NCBI GenBank assembly: GCA_944474755.1
Contig: OX104124.1
Span: 25,394,452-25,458,451 of the forward strand
Reading direction: 5' to 3'
From: Limnoperna fortunei
Lineage: Eukaryota > Mollusca > Bivalvia > Mytilida > Modiolidae
DNA: 64,000 nucleotides
Below, in pieces: positions 53,536 to 64,000 of this stretch (its first letter is position 1; each line of letters begins with the position of its first letter). The notes beneath the pieces are model-generated. The model saw only the letters and a program-made list of their open reading frames with translations, did no database searches and was not told where the DNA came from. Made by a program: the position numbers and the translations under genes.

Positions 53536-55650
53536 TAAAAAAAATCGTAACTTAATGTCCATAACTCCTACAGGCATGCAGTTAAACAACTTCTGAAATT
53601 AAAAAAGATTGAATGTCCTGATCATTTTAATGTAACGGTTTTTTCTGTAGCTATATAACATTGTGAGATATTGGCCAAAACATGTGTTGACCCATGTTCT
53701 TCAACTTGCGCTTGTGAAAAATAGTTCAGATTAGGGCCGCTCTCAGATACATATACCAGTGTACTTTATTACTTTTCTATAAATCGTGAATCCTTGGTAC
53801 TGATCCTAAAACCAAGATGGCCACAACACTGGAACATAGGACTCCAGAGGCACTAAAAATAGCTGGTTTCAAAAACTATTCCACTTATTTAAATCAAATT
53901 ATGCAGAACTAATATAAGGGTAATTTTCTGCCATTGTAAAATGCATTGTAGCTACTAGAGCCATTGATGTTCTGATTGGCGGAAATTAAAATGAATCTTG
54001 CTCTGAAAATCTGAGTAGCAAACATAATTGATACTGTATAAATTTTAAGATTTTGGCGCAGATCCTAAATTCAAGATGGCCACAAATTTTGTGTCATGTT
54101 CATGTTGATTACTAAAGTTTATGTAATGAGTAATGTGAGCATTACAGGCTTTCCATGTGTAGAAATAATTTTTTTTTAAAGTGTAATTATGAATGACTAA
54201 GACTTACCGCAGGTTGTTGGGTCTTTTTTAGTTTCAGATACTAGTAAATATGTTTTGGTTCAGAGACCTTTAATGGATGACGAAAGTATTTTTAGTTGTG
54301 GATCAAAACGAACTATATCGGTCTTTTGGGTAACCAATATACTTGAATAATTAGAAACTAAAAATATTTAACCAAGATTTCCACCATAAATCGTGTTGTA
54401 AATTGTAACAAGAAAAGCAAGACCAGGCCATTTGGACATTCAGAGCTTTTAGTTCCTTGTTTTCCTGAAATTTACCATTAGTGTTAGGTACCCAAAATCT
54501 AGTATGGTGACGTAATCATTACTCTGAATTACTATGAAGAACGGGACATACCTATAAAAGATGCCGTATTTTAATGTTGTTTATTTGTATAAAACTGTTA
54601 AATTGAAAAAAAAACACTATTTCAAGAATATGTTTTTCTAAATTTCAAATTTTGCCCTTTTTCAATTTGTTTTCATGTATTGTGAAAGCGCTATACATTC
54701 AACCATGTCTAGTAACGTTTGTTACGAACACATTTGTGTAATTTTTTACCGATTTATTACGACTTTCGACGTATTTGCCGCACTTTAAATTCACACTGAA
54801 AAATATAATATCCTTTTAGATATGCGTTTTTTTTCTCAATAATTTTTCCATGAATTTTTAGAGTACAACATATATTTTTGTCAGATTTACACGAGTTTAT
54901 CTATTTCTATAGTCGTTTCGTTAGAGCGACATTTTTTAAACGATGTTATTATAAACCAAGTTGCCTGAACATATTATAAATATTCGATAAGGAAAATATT
55001 AATGCGCAAAACATATGTGTGCGAATTTAAATACAATTTGAGCAATAAATGGTTATTTATTGTGGACATAGACATACAAATCTAGATATTAAACCCTCTT
55101 TTAAGGTGCACGACGTAATATTTAACGTAACGTCAAAAAAGCTCAAATGACGCAACGTTTAGAGGCCCCAATAACGTGCGCTACGTCTTATTGAAATTGT
55201 TACAATTTTCAATGTAAAAGAATTAACATAACTTCATTCGTTTTAAAATCTACCGGTATTATGTACTACATGCAATAAAACACTACCAGTGCAAACTGCG
55301 CTTTGATTAATATTTGTTTTACATACATGGATCAAACTCATGGATGCAAAGCTAAAACTAGATACTCTAAGTGGTGTCAGAGGAGAAGATTGTTTATAAA
55401 GTTAACAACGTACAGATAACAGATGACAGACACCTAGTCAATAAGTGATCACAATATAGAAAAGGGACAGACATACGCTTTAGGAAAAACCTTACTGCAT
55501 ACTAGCATAGTAAAAATTCTGATCACGTGGATGCAATTTATCTCTTTACTGGAGTTTTATGAAAATATTTTTAGTCTTTTTAAATTACATCAATGAATTG
55601 GCACTTATTAAATGATTTTCATATTTGTAAAAGTACTACTCCTCTTTTTT
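53536..55650. other. Unannotated AT-rich interior of the insert
   Basis: No open frame, RNA gene or strong repeat is visible over this stretch of the 4.5-kb insert. Confidence 0.45.
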
Positions 55651-55656
55651 TATTTT

Positions 55657-55770
55657 TTCCTTTCTCCCTCCCCCTTTCTCCTTTCTCCCTCCCCTCACCT
55701 CCTTTCTCCCTCCCCTCTGCTCTTTTCTCCCTCCCCTCTACTCCTTTTTCTTTCCCCTCTCTCCCTGTCT
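55657..55770. repeat. C/T-rich subterminal repeat, right end of the insert
   Basis: The same 21-bp pyrimidine unit as at 51311-51414, in the same orientation (direct, not inverted), with five or so copies. Open frames through it are low-complexity (Ser/Pro/Leu/Phe). Confidence 0.85.
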
Positions 55771-55793
55771 CCCACTACCCTGTCCACCCTCTC

Positions 55794-57262
55794 TTAATTG
55801 CCATACAGACGCATTAGTTGCCATACCACCCTTCATTAAAAGATGCATTTGTTAATTGCCACACTACACTTCACCAACAGATGCATTAGTTAATTGCCAC
55901 ACTACACTTCACCAACAGATGCATTAGTTAATTGCCACACTACACTTCACCAACAGATGCATTAGTTAATTACCATTCTACACTTCACCAACAGATGCAT
56001 TAGTTAATTGTCACAGTACACTTCACCAACAGATGCATTAGTTAATTACCATACTACACTTCACCAACAGATGCATTAGTTAATTGTCACACTACACTTC
56101 ACCAACAGATGCATTAGTTAATTGTCACAGTACACTTCACCAACAGATGCATTAGTTAATTACCATACTACACTTCACCAACAGATGCATTAGTTAATTG
56201 CCACACTACACTTCACCAACAGATGCATTAGTTAATTACCATACTACACTTCACCAACAGATGCATTAGTTAATTACCATACTACACTTCACCAACAGAT
56301 GCATTAGTTAATTACCATACTACACTTCACCAACAGATGCATTAGTTAATTGCCACACTACACTTCACCAACAGATGCATTAGTTAATTACCATACTACA
56401 CTTCACCAACAGATGCATTAGTTAATTGTCACAGTACACTTCACCAACAGATGCATTAGTTAATTACCATACTACACTTCAACAACAGATGCATTAGTTA
56501 ATTGTCACAGTACACTTCACCAACAGATGCATTAGTTAATTGTCACAGTACACTTCACCAACAGATGCATTAGTTAATTGTCACAGTACACTTCACCAAC
56601 AGATGCATTAGTTAATTGTCACAGTACACTTCACCAACAGACGCATTAGTTAATTGTCACATTACACTTCACCAACAGATGCATTAGTTAATTACCATAC
56701 TACACTTCACCAACAGATGCATTAGTTAATTACCATACTACACTTCACCAACAGATGCATTAGTTAATTGTCACAGTACACTTCACCAACAGATGCATTA
56801 GTTAATTACCATACTACACTTCACCAACAGATGCATTAGTTAATTGTCACGGTAAACTTCACCAACAGATGCATTAGTTAATTGTCACAGTACACTTCAC
56901 CAACAGATGCATTAGTTAATTGTCACAGTACACTTCACCGACAGATGCATTAGTTAATTGTCACAGTACACTTCACCAACAGATGCATTAGTTAATTGTC
57001 ACAGTACACTTCACCAACAGATGCATTAGTTAATTGCCACACTACACTTCACCAACAGACGCATTAGTAGTTATTTGCCATACTATACTTCACCACAGAC
57101 GCATTAGTTAATTTCCATTCTACACTTCACCACAGACTCATTAGTTAATTGTCAAATAACACTTCACCAACAGACGCACTAGTTAATTGCCACATTACTC
57201 TTCACCACAGACGCATTAGTTAATTGCCATACTACACTTCTCCACGGACACAGAGGATTAAT
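55794..57262. repeat. 38-bp satellite, right part
   Basis: About 38 copies of the same 38-bp unit as at 50520-51290. This part is more homogeneous than the left part and is dominated by two subtypes, 'attaccatactac' and 'attgtcacagtac', which alternate in blocks. The last five or six units (from about 57060) are degenerate, marking the true outer edge. It resumes at the TTAATT position where the left part breaks. Confidence 0.95.
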
Positions 57263-57936
57263 TGTCATACTTTTCAAAAAAGCGCAAAATTAACGATTTA
57301 AATTAAGCAAATCTACCACATAAACATTTAAAAAGTTGAGGATAATGGGAATAGTATAAAATATTACCACAGTATTGCATACCGGTACCAAATAATAAGA
57401 CATGTATGAGAACATCTTTTTAACCTATACCATGTTCATTGGAATCCTGACTTTTATTATTTCATTTTGCTTTTTTCACTGCTAATATACCTATTTTAAA
57501 ATGGATTGATTATCTCCAAGTAATCATAATACTTTCTAAGCAAGTAGTGACGTATTAAGCTTTTAAAAAAATATTGGCGCCATTATTTTTACTTTTATCC
57601 ATGCTAATCTGCTTAGTCTATGGTTCAAATGTTAAAAAAGAAATACTACGGTTATTCGTTCGCAAAAACTAGCTTTTGACCAGGAATAAAATCATATTTC
57701 CTGTTTTTTCAAACATTTCTAATTAAAACAAATTTAATGATAATAAAATATGACCTAATTGCTATTTCATATGAATTGGTGCCATTATCATTAATGAGGA
57801 AGTTGATGTTTTACTAACATTTTTATATATTTAAACATCATTACATTCAAAAACATATTATAACACGGCATAAACGACAATACCACATTTCAATAAAGAC
57901 AATATCTACTACGGAAACAATTCTTATAGTCTTAAA
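57263..57936 (+). promoter_or_regulatory. Upstream region of the GPCR gene
   Basis: About 670 bp of AT-rich unique sequence between the satellite and the GPCR start. A TATA-like stretch (tttttatatatttaaac) lies near 57822, about 115 bp upstream of the ATG. This is a candidate core promoter only; the 5' UTR could equally begin in a distant exon. Confidence 0.3.
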
Positions 57937-59061
57937 ATGTCTGAAATGATGTCGGATGTAGCTAAACCGTTAGAATTCTACAATCAGAAGATGGCGGATT
58001 TGTTATTTCCAAACACCGTAATACTTATTATAAGTTGCGCATTATCATTGATTGGAAACATTATTGTCATGAATGTTCACTGGAGAAGACTGAACTCTCA
58101 AGGCAACTTCCGAATGTTTATACCTTATCTGGCGCTTTCTGATTGTATCGGTAGTATCATCTGCTCCAGCGTATCTATAGTACACAATTATGTATGGCTG
58201 ACTTGGTCGAACGTGATTTTGTGCAAATTAGCATGGGTTTTAGTAGAAAGCGCTCAGTCTGCCTGTGTTACTATTTTAGTTGTTATTGCAGTACAGAGAT
58301 ACATCAGGATTTGTCATCCATTTCATACCGCAACAAGTAGGATAACGAAACTAATCTTTTTTCTGCTTGGTTGTGTCTACATTTTGTTTGAGGGCGTTCC
58401 ATTAGCATTTTTCGCAGGCATCTCTAATGATAACGCAGAAAATAATGTCACATTTTTGGAATGCAGAAGAGATGCTGAGAACAGATATTTTCATGTTCTT
58501 TATGAAGTAATTGAAGCTTCGGTTTGCTGTTTGATCCTTATTTGTATCATTATTCTATATCTCAAATCCGGACGAAGACTAGCAGAGGTAGCAAGGAAAG
58601 TACGAAATCCAGTGCAATCGTCTCGAAAACAGCTAAATACGGTACAGTTGACGAACAAATTCCAAGAAGAAAGTTCCATTATATTTGGAGGGCCCGTTTT
58701 TTATTCCGCTGGGTCAGCCGATGACGTTTCAGGCACAAATTACGGAACTACCAATAGGGCATACAAGAAACTGAAGGCTCGAAATATGAAATATCGGAAG
58801 ATCAATTGTATGTTTATAATAATTTCTATTATAATGTTGTTAACTTACCTGCCAAGGGTAGTTATATCTATATTTGAAACAATTTACACCGATTTCTGGA
58901 ACTGGTTTATAGATTACGAAACATTCAATGACTACAATCTGTTGATCATGCTGTCTGTCTACCGACTGTACATGGTGTCGTTTTTCATCAATCCCATTGT
59001 ATACAGCGTAATGGATACAGAATTTAGGAGAGAATTAAAACTGTGTTTCTGTCTTTGCTGA
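57937..59061 (+). CDS. Class A (rhodopsin-like) GPCR, orphan, single coding exon
   Basis: This is a 374-residue seven-helix receptor at the plasma membrane, expected to couple extracellular ligands to heterotrimeric G proteins. TM1 has the GN motif (N41, position 1.50). TM2 has LALSD with D69 (2.50). C96 at the start of TM3 can bridge to C176 in loop 2. The E/DRY motif is QRY (120-122). TM4 lacks the usual Trp. TM6 has LTYLP (P306) in place of CWxP. TM7 has a full NPIVY (352-356). A short helix 8 ends in Cys 370, 372 and 374, likely palmitoylated. Loop 2 has one N-glycosylation sequon (N170). The long third cytoplasmic loop (about 210-287) is rich in Ser, Thr, Lys and Arg. The short tail and single exon suit the many lineage-expanded receptors of molluscs. 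The ligand cannot be inferred. Confidence 0.93.
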   Translation: MSEMMSDVAKPLEFYNQKMADLLFPNTVILIISCALSLIGNIIVMNVHWRRLNSQGNFRMFIPYLALSDCIGSIICSSVSIVHNYVWLTWSNVILCKLAWVLVESAQSACVTILVVIAVQRYIRICHPFHTATSRITKLIFFLLGCVYILFEGVPLAFFAGISNDNAENNVTFLECRRDAENRYFHVLYEVIEASVCCLILICIIILYLKSGRRLAEVARKVRNPVQSSRKQLNTVQLTNKFQEESSIIFGGPVFYSAGSADDVSGTNYGTTNRAYKKLKARNMKYRKINCMFIIISIIMLLTYLPRVVISIFETIYTDFWNWFIDYETFNDYNLLIMLSVYRLYMVSFFINPIVYSVMDTEFRRELKLCFCLC

Positions 59062-60281
59062 GGCTGAGTTTGGCTTTCATTTTTAGATGTAAATTGCATC
59101 TGATATTTTTTTTAAATTTTGTTGTCAATTAAATTATGCATGTACTTACAACGTGCGGTGTCGTATAATTATAGGTCCCCTCATTCTGCGTATCCGGCCA
59201 GATACATTAACATTTTGGGTCCGATCTCAAAAATTTAAAGTCCTCCCGTATAAGAATGAGTCCGTCATATTTATTTATCCCCGTATCAGTATTATTCCTG
59301 GAGTTTGATTGGTCAGTTACACGTCTTTACAAAACCAATATACCCGGGTGTTGCTAAGCGTTAGATGCACAAAAGTACTTAAGATGCGTTTATTTTATAA
59401 ATAGTAATCGGTTTGTGTCATTTATGGGATGATCAAATCTTTAACAAAAGGTCCAAATGTGCTTTATTTTTAACAGAAAAAGAAACAAAAGATATTCAGG
59501 TTGACAAACAATGACGTCACACTATTATGACGTCTCTGCAAGATATTTAGCTCCAAAATTTATTTCTTAAACATCTGTTTGAATCCAACAAAAAACTGTT
59601 CTTTTTCAGGAACTGTAGTGTTCTACCAAAGGTAGTACCCTACACCTTATAAAAAAGATTCATTTTTATCAAATTTCAATCAAACTTCCCTTAATAATGA
59701 TGAAAACGTCACTTTAACGTTTGCCATTGCGTTGACAAAGTACCTAAAATGCATAGTCTGGGCTCCTGACTAAATATTCTCAATACCGTAAGCGGACTTC
59801 CGGTTCGAATATACAGTCAGGTCAGCAATGAATCCGGTCAAGATTTTGACCGGTTTGCAACATTCGGAATGCCTCAAAATTTACGTCAGTAATAACTGTA
59901 ACTGACGTAATTCCGAACTAAGCATTATGACGTAACGTCCGGCGTTCGGTAATCATATTCAAATAAAAATACAGTTTATCAAAAGAATCCGTTTATAGAT
60001 TTTATGGTTTATTGTGGAAATAATTCAAACGGAATGGTCCGTTTAACTCAAAGGGGTAAACCAAGAAGCAGGTAGCTACATTTTGTACTTTATGTTAAAT
60101 TGTATTCTAACAGAAATTTTCAACGCGCGAAAAGAAAGCTAAAACATGACGGTTTAAACAACCAATCAAACTGGATAGTAAACTGGTGGTGACCTGGGGT
60201 TATATTTGAAAGTGAAGCTTGCGTAAATGAAAAATATTGCACCAGGGGACCAGGTTACTAAAATGCATTATTTCAAACTAA
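59062..60281. other. 3' flank of the GPCR and intergenic sequence
   Basis: A weak polyadenylation signal (ATTAAA, 59128-59133) lies 67 nt after the stop. Beyond it I see no coding region. The stretch contains several 'gacgtc/acgtaac'-type palindromic words near 59505-59535 and 59880-59940, but no array. Confidence 0.4.
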
Positions 60282-60456
60282 TACCGGGGATAAATTCGTT
60301 ATACACGTTCATATCCATGGATATGGAGATTTGAACACCTTCAGCACCCCTGTACACCCTTCGGCTTCGCCTCTGGGCGTACTTGGGGCAACTCAGGTGT
60401 TAAAATCTCCATATCTACGGATATGAACGTATATAACTTATCGTATAGTATCCGGT
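60282..60456. mobile_element. 175-bp foldback element
   Basis: Long imperfect inverted repeat: 'acgttcatatcc' then 'atatggagattt' and 'aacacct' in the left arm (60306-60340). The complementary 'aggtgtta', 'aaatctccatat' and 'ggatatgaacgt' sit in the right arm (60395-60430). Pairing extends out to 'accgg/ccggt' at both ends and in to 'acacccttcggcttcgcc' at the loop. It is MITE-like in size and form. Confidence 0.75.
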
Positions 60457-61071
60457 CTTTATTTTTAAATTTAACATATGAAGATACAAAATGTATCACT
60501 CAAATATAATAGAATAATAATAAATAAGGTATTATATGTTATACATCTTATATATATGGGTTCAAATAGTGAATTAATATGGAGTAGGCATTGCCAAAAT
60601 GCGAGCACAGACAATATAGTCCTTTATAATCAATATTTAAAGTGCATTTCATAATTGACGTAACGTAATTGGTCACGTGACGTCTTTCTTTGTAACGGTG
60701 ACGTCACGTGAAATGTAAATTGATTGTCAGTTTCTAAAGATCGATTTATAGATTGCAAAAAAATAGTATGAAATTTTTGTTGTTAATTTTAAATATAACA
60801 TTCATTTTTTTCGATGTCAACTTTAAGTCTTTCTTAAAGTTTTTTTAGGTATTTTCTTCATTCACTTTGTTACAGTTTTTTGACGATATCAACTTCCGGA
60901 CGAAAAAAAATCAAGATCAGCATTAAGCAGATTTTGATCACGTGATTTCTTTTTGATCACATGACACGTAATTGCCGTAGAGCTCACCGCTCTTCGGGCC
61001 GCTGCGAGCTGTGCTCGCTATTATTACAGCTATTGATGTTAATAATCGGAAATACTATAAATATATAGGCG
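60457..61071. other. Intergenic sequence with short palindromes
   Basis: No gene visible. The region holds overlapping CACGTG/TGACGTCA words (60675-60710), two 'tgatcacRtga' words (60945-60965) and a G/C-rich 'gagctcaccgctcttcggg' segment (60979-61015) unlike its AT-rich surroundings. Confidence 0.4.
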
Positions 61072-61078
61072 AATAATA

Positions 61079-61146
<68 letters not shown>
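61072..61146. repeat. (AAT)n microsatellite
   Basis: About 25 trinucleotide repeats with one 'agt' interruption near the left end. Pure and therefore probably length-polymorphic. Confidence 0.97.
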
Positions 61147-61147
<1 letters not shown>

Positions 61148-61663
61148 TCACACACTTGTATATGCACTTAACTGACAGGAGTCCAATACGACCAGCGGGT
61201 TCATTTCACCTTTTACAATATGGAACATGTCAGTGGCATAAACTCTTGACTTGGGGAAGTTTTTAATGTCCTACACCGACAACCAAAGCGCTTGATTTGA
61301 GGGTTACATAAACTCTAATTTTCATCATAATTTGTAAGGAACGGGAAACATGATAGCATTGTTGGTCTTTGATTAGTCTCGGCATTTGTATCGCTTTTAC
61401 GTTTATCGAGTATGTACGCTTTTTCTATGACAAGCGTTTAGGTGCTCTCCAACTTCATTTCAAGAAAATTTCGTAGAGTTTATAAATGCCTGTAACCTTA
61501 TATACATAAGTCTAAATTCGTTGGCCTTTATAGTCTATACCTCAGATCAATGTCTGTATATATAGTCCGAAAAATATCATCTCTTAAAACTCTACTTCTG
61601 CATAGATGTTGATCACTTCCACATTTATTTACATGTGTTCTTATTCAATTGACTTAAACATTA

Positions 61664-61980
61664 ATAAAAACCGTAAACTGTACATTTTATGCGTTCTGGC
61701 TTCAAAATTTAATTTGAAAAGAGGACATCAAAACTGTACATTTTAGGGCACCTGGTCTATGCAAAAAAGAATATAAAAAAAGCGCGGACCCATAGTAAAT
61801 TTCATGGGTCAGTGGCTCAAACGCAACTTGGAAGGTCGGACCTGTAAACTGTACAATTTATGGGTATGATGCTATTAAATTAATAAAAATGGACCCGTAA
61901 ACTGTAAATAGAATGGGTTGAGGTCTTTTAAATTATTAGAAAGGCGGACCTATAAACTGTAAATTTTATGGGTCCGGGTT
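61664..61980. repeat. Degenerate tandem cluster around 'gtaaactgtacattttatggg'-like units
   Basis: Five or six diverged copies spaced about 50-65 bp: ccgtaaactgtacatttta (61670), aaaactgtacattttaggg (61730), acccatagtaaatttcatgg (61789), cctgtaaactgtacaattta (61841), acccgtaaactgtaaatag (61893), cctataaactgtaaatttta (61949). Many are flanked by 'ggacc' on the left and 'gggtc' on the right, giving each unit a weak dyad. Confidence 0.75.
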
Positions 61981-64000
61981 CTTTATAAGAACACTAAAAC
62001 TGCTAGGAGCTTACGGCCGTGCTACTGACTTTCGTGTGACAATATTGTTGGAAACACTAAAACATCATAAAGTTTCAGAGTTGTTTCAAATAGGAGTGTG
62101 ATAAAATTTCTAGAAGTGAGTGCGATAGAGGTTTATATCCCATGGAACCGTCGTATGGAACCTCTATTCAATTCAAATGATTTTATTGAAAATGCATCAA
62201 TAGATACAATTCTAAGGGATTACACAGCAGGCACAGCCTATATAGATGTTCTCCCATAAAGAACAGTGGACATCAAAGTTAGTCAATATTTAGACAGTAT
62301 AATGTAATATAAACACTTTTAAATATAATAAATTCAGTATTATGTACAACATATATTTTTTGTTCCTACAGACATTTAACTTTAAGTGAGTTTTAAAAAT
62401 TGTCAATTTAAATTTCTTAATTTCATATAAGGAATAAAAAAGTAATAAATTGATAAACAAGAGTGCATTCAAGTAGTATTAATAGTATTAAATAGTATTA
62501 AAAGTTATTTTTTAAGGTTATTTTTCTAAACTTTTATGTTTCTTGTAAGAAGTTAAGTACTGCATTAGTTATTTCTAAGTTACCATCTTTAGATATATTA
62601 GGGGAGCCCATAAGAAAAACATTGATGTTAAGAATTCTTAGTTAAAAAAAATCAGGTTATATTTTTGTCTAAAAATAACGGACAGACGTAAAAATAATTA
62701 AAATTGTCCACAAATACATCTCGGAGCAGTCTGATAGATGAGATAAAAATTTGTGATGATTTCGATTACTGGCTACTGACAAAACCATAATAAAAGTGGG
62801 GGGAATGGATATTTTACCTTATTTTCGTTTTAAACATTGCCCTACTCTGCAAGTTCAGAGTGATACCATCAAATTTGTTCCATTCTTGTACAATGGGATA
62901 CAAACTATTTTTGTAAGATGATGTTGGGGATTTTTAAGAATGACTACTTTTCAAGTTATAATTTGGTGAGATGTTTATACGTAGGCGTAGCATCCAGAAA
63001 AATAGGGGTACGATCGGAGATGTGACAAGTAGGGCAGTGGTCTGGAGTAAATGATGCGAAATCCTGCATTATGGGAGTTTCCTTGCCGCAAAAGTGCATG
63101 ACTTAAAACGGCAATTTTTATACCTGACCAGTTGAAAACATGTATTTTTATTTAAAATTATGACAAAAATGGTGTATGACCAATTTTTCTATACAAAAAC
63201 GTTCCATTGCTGAACCAGACCCGTCTCCAGTTTTGCAGGTTCTAGTCCCTTACACTGTTTGGTCATGTATTATTAGTTATTAAATAAAAAATAAAACTTA
63301 AATCCTAATATAATAAAATCGGCATGATCAATATCTTGATTGTTGAATTGATATTATCGGCTAACACCAGGAAAAATATAATATTCAACGAGCTGCTAGG
63401 TGAATACACATTGTTGATGAATGATAATCCCGATAGCGACCGCATATCAAAGTCAACAAGTGTTTTTGCATGAACCTGGTCTATCGTAGGAAATGTATTA
63501 GCAGCAGGCGCCAGGATTGTTGTGTTGAACAGATTTTTGTGTTCCAAGCGCGTATAAAATTAATCAGATCAGAAAAGTGTCAATATTGGATTCCGCTTGA
63601 CCCCTGGTGCAACGGACAAAAATAACCATATTTCAATGCAGAGGTTAAGTAGTTTTTGACCAAATGACCCAATAAACATGCAAAATTCTAATCGTGAAAA
63701 ACTTATATTTGATACAATTAATCAGTTGAGTGAACTACATATGAAATTGTCCATATAATATGGATCTAGTGAACAAGCCAAAAACAGAAAAAAACACGCT
63801 TAATACAGAAAAATAGGGCTAATACAGAACAACAGGCTCACGACAGTGCATGCATTATGTAAATTTATTATTTGAACTTCACGATTTAAGTTGCAAACCT
63901 GAAGTTAAACAATCCAGATAACACAAGGAACAAAGTGTACATTGGTAGAAACGATAAATATAAATTTTAAGGTCAAAATGAATACAGTTTTACAGCAGGA
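61981..64000. other. AT-rich sequence without a recognisable gene
   Basis: Open frames here are short. The minus-strand frame at 63305-63547 (80 codons, beginning TTG rather than ATG) has no motif I recognise, although its composition is not low-complexity and it could be an exon. The minus-strand frame at 62290-62472 is Leu/Ile/Asn-rich AT read-through. No tRNA, rRNA or array seen. Confidence 0.4.

Larger units (their letters stand above)
51291..55793. mobile_element. Putative 4.5-kb non-autonomous DNA element inserted in the 38-bp satellite
   Basis: The left end reads GAGGGTGTGGACAGGG and the right end, read on the other strand, GAGAGGGTGGACAGGG, so the termini are imperfect inverted repeats sharing GTGGACAGGG. 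Both sides are flanked by TTAATT (51285-51290 and 55794-55799), which belongs to the satellite unit and is explained by a 6-bp (or TTAA) target duplication: the array reads through if the insert and one copy are removed. Both ends also carry C/T-rich 21-bp subterminal repeats in direct orientation. No transposase or other long open frame is visible inside. A Helitron or LINE origin is less likely given the inverted ends. An alternative is simple recombination between two C/T-rich tracts. Confidence 0.6.

Noticed and set aside
55593..55817. Two overlapping plus-strand frames rich in Ser, Pro and Leu
   Set aside because: Translation of the C/T-rich subterminal repeat.
1..57262. CRISPR array
   Set aside because: The repeats are head-to-tail without unique spacers, and the genome has introns and other animal features.
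58524..58724. 66-codon plus-strand frame inside the GPCR
   Set aside because: Out-of-frame shadow of the receptor gene.

Overview
The window looks like an animal genome, most likely a mollusc and probably a bivalve (inference). It is AT-rich and intron-containing. It carries one secreted, cysteine-rich protein gene with a peritrophin-A (CBM14) chitin-binding domain, a class A GPCR in a single exon, a decayed LINE fragment, several foldback (MITE-like) elements, and a repeat with a 'ggcgtccag...cggtaggaaaactg' core of a type I associate with bivalve genomes. About 70% of the window is short-unit tandem repeat.

Layout: 1-2735, a 56-bp satellite running off the left edge. 3741-25004 (+), a three-coding-exon gene for a 224-residue secreted protein: exon 1 3741-4032, exon 2 5516-5713, exon 3 24820-25004. 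All junctions are phase 1 and join in frame. Intron 1 appears to use a GC donor and holds two foldback elements and a SINE-like repeat. Intron 2 is 19.1 kb, of which about 17.8 kb (5690-23515) is a 37-bp satellite, followed by a 26-bp array (23690-24660). 25005-29305: 3' UTR or terminal exon, a second SINE-like copy, a small 37-bp array, a foldback and a LINE remnant. 29306-50413: a 21-kb, 25-bp satellite with several levels of higher-order repeats. 50520-57262: a 38-bp satellite split by a 4.5-kb insert (51291-55793) that has TIR-like ends and a 6-bp target duplication. 57937-59061 (+): the GPCR. 59062-64000: mostly noncoding, with a foldback, an (AAT)n microsatellite and a degenerate repeat cluster.

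The most notable observation is that the 37-bp satellite in intron 2 is made of copies of the exon 2/intron 2 boundary itself: the last 24 nt of exon 2 plus its GTAAG donor. The gene's authentic 5' splice site is therefore the first unit of an array of roughly 480 units, most of which still carry GTAAG. The first two units are about 99 bp long, the first extension stays open in the gene's frame, and a recurrent 3-bp deletion subtype removes the donor GT. How such a gene keeps splicing correctly is an open question.

The two genes show no sign of working together. The chitin-binding protein is presumably extracellular (shell, cuticle, mucosa or immunity), and the GPCR is an orphan membrane receptor.
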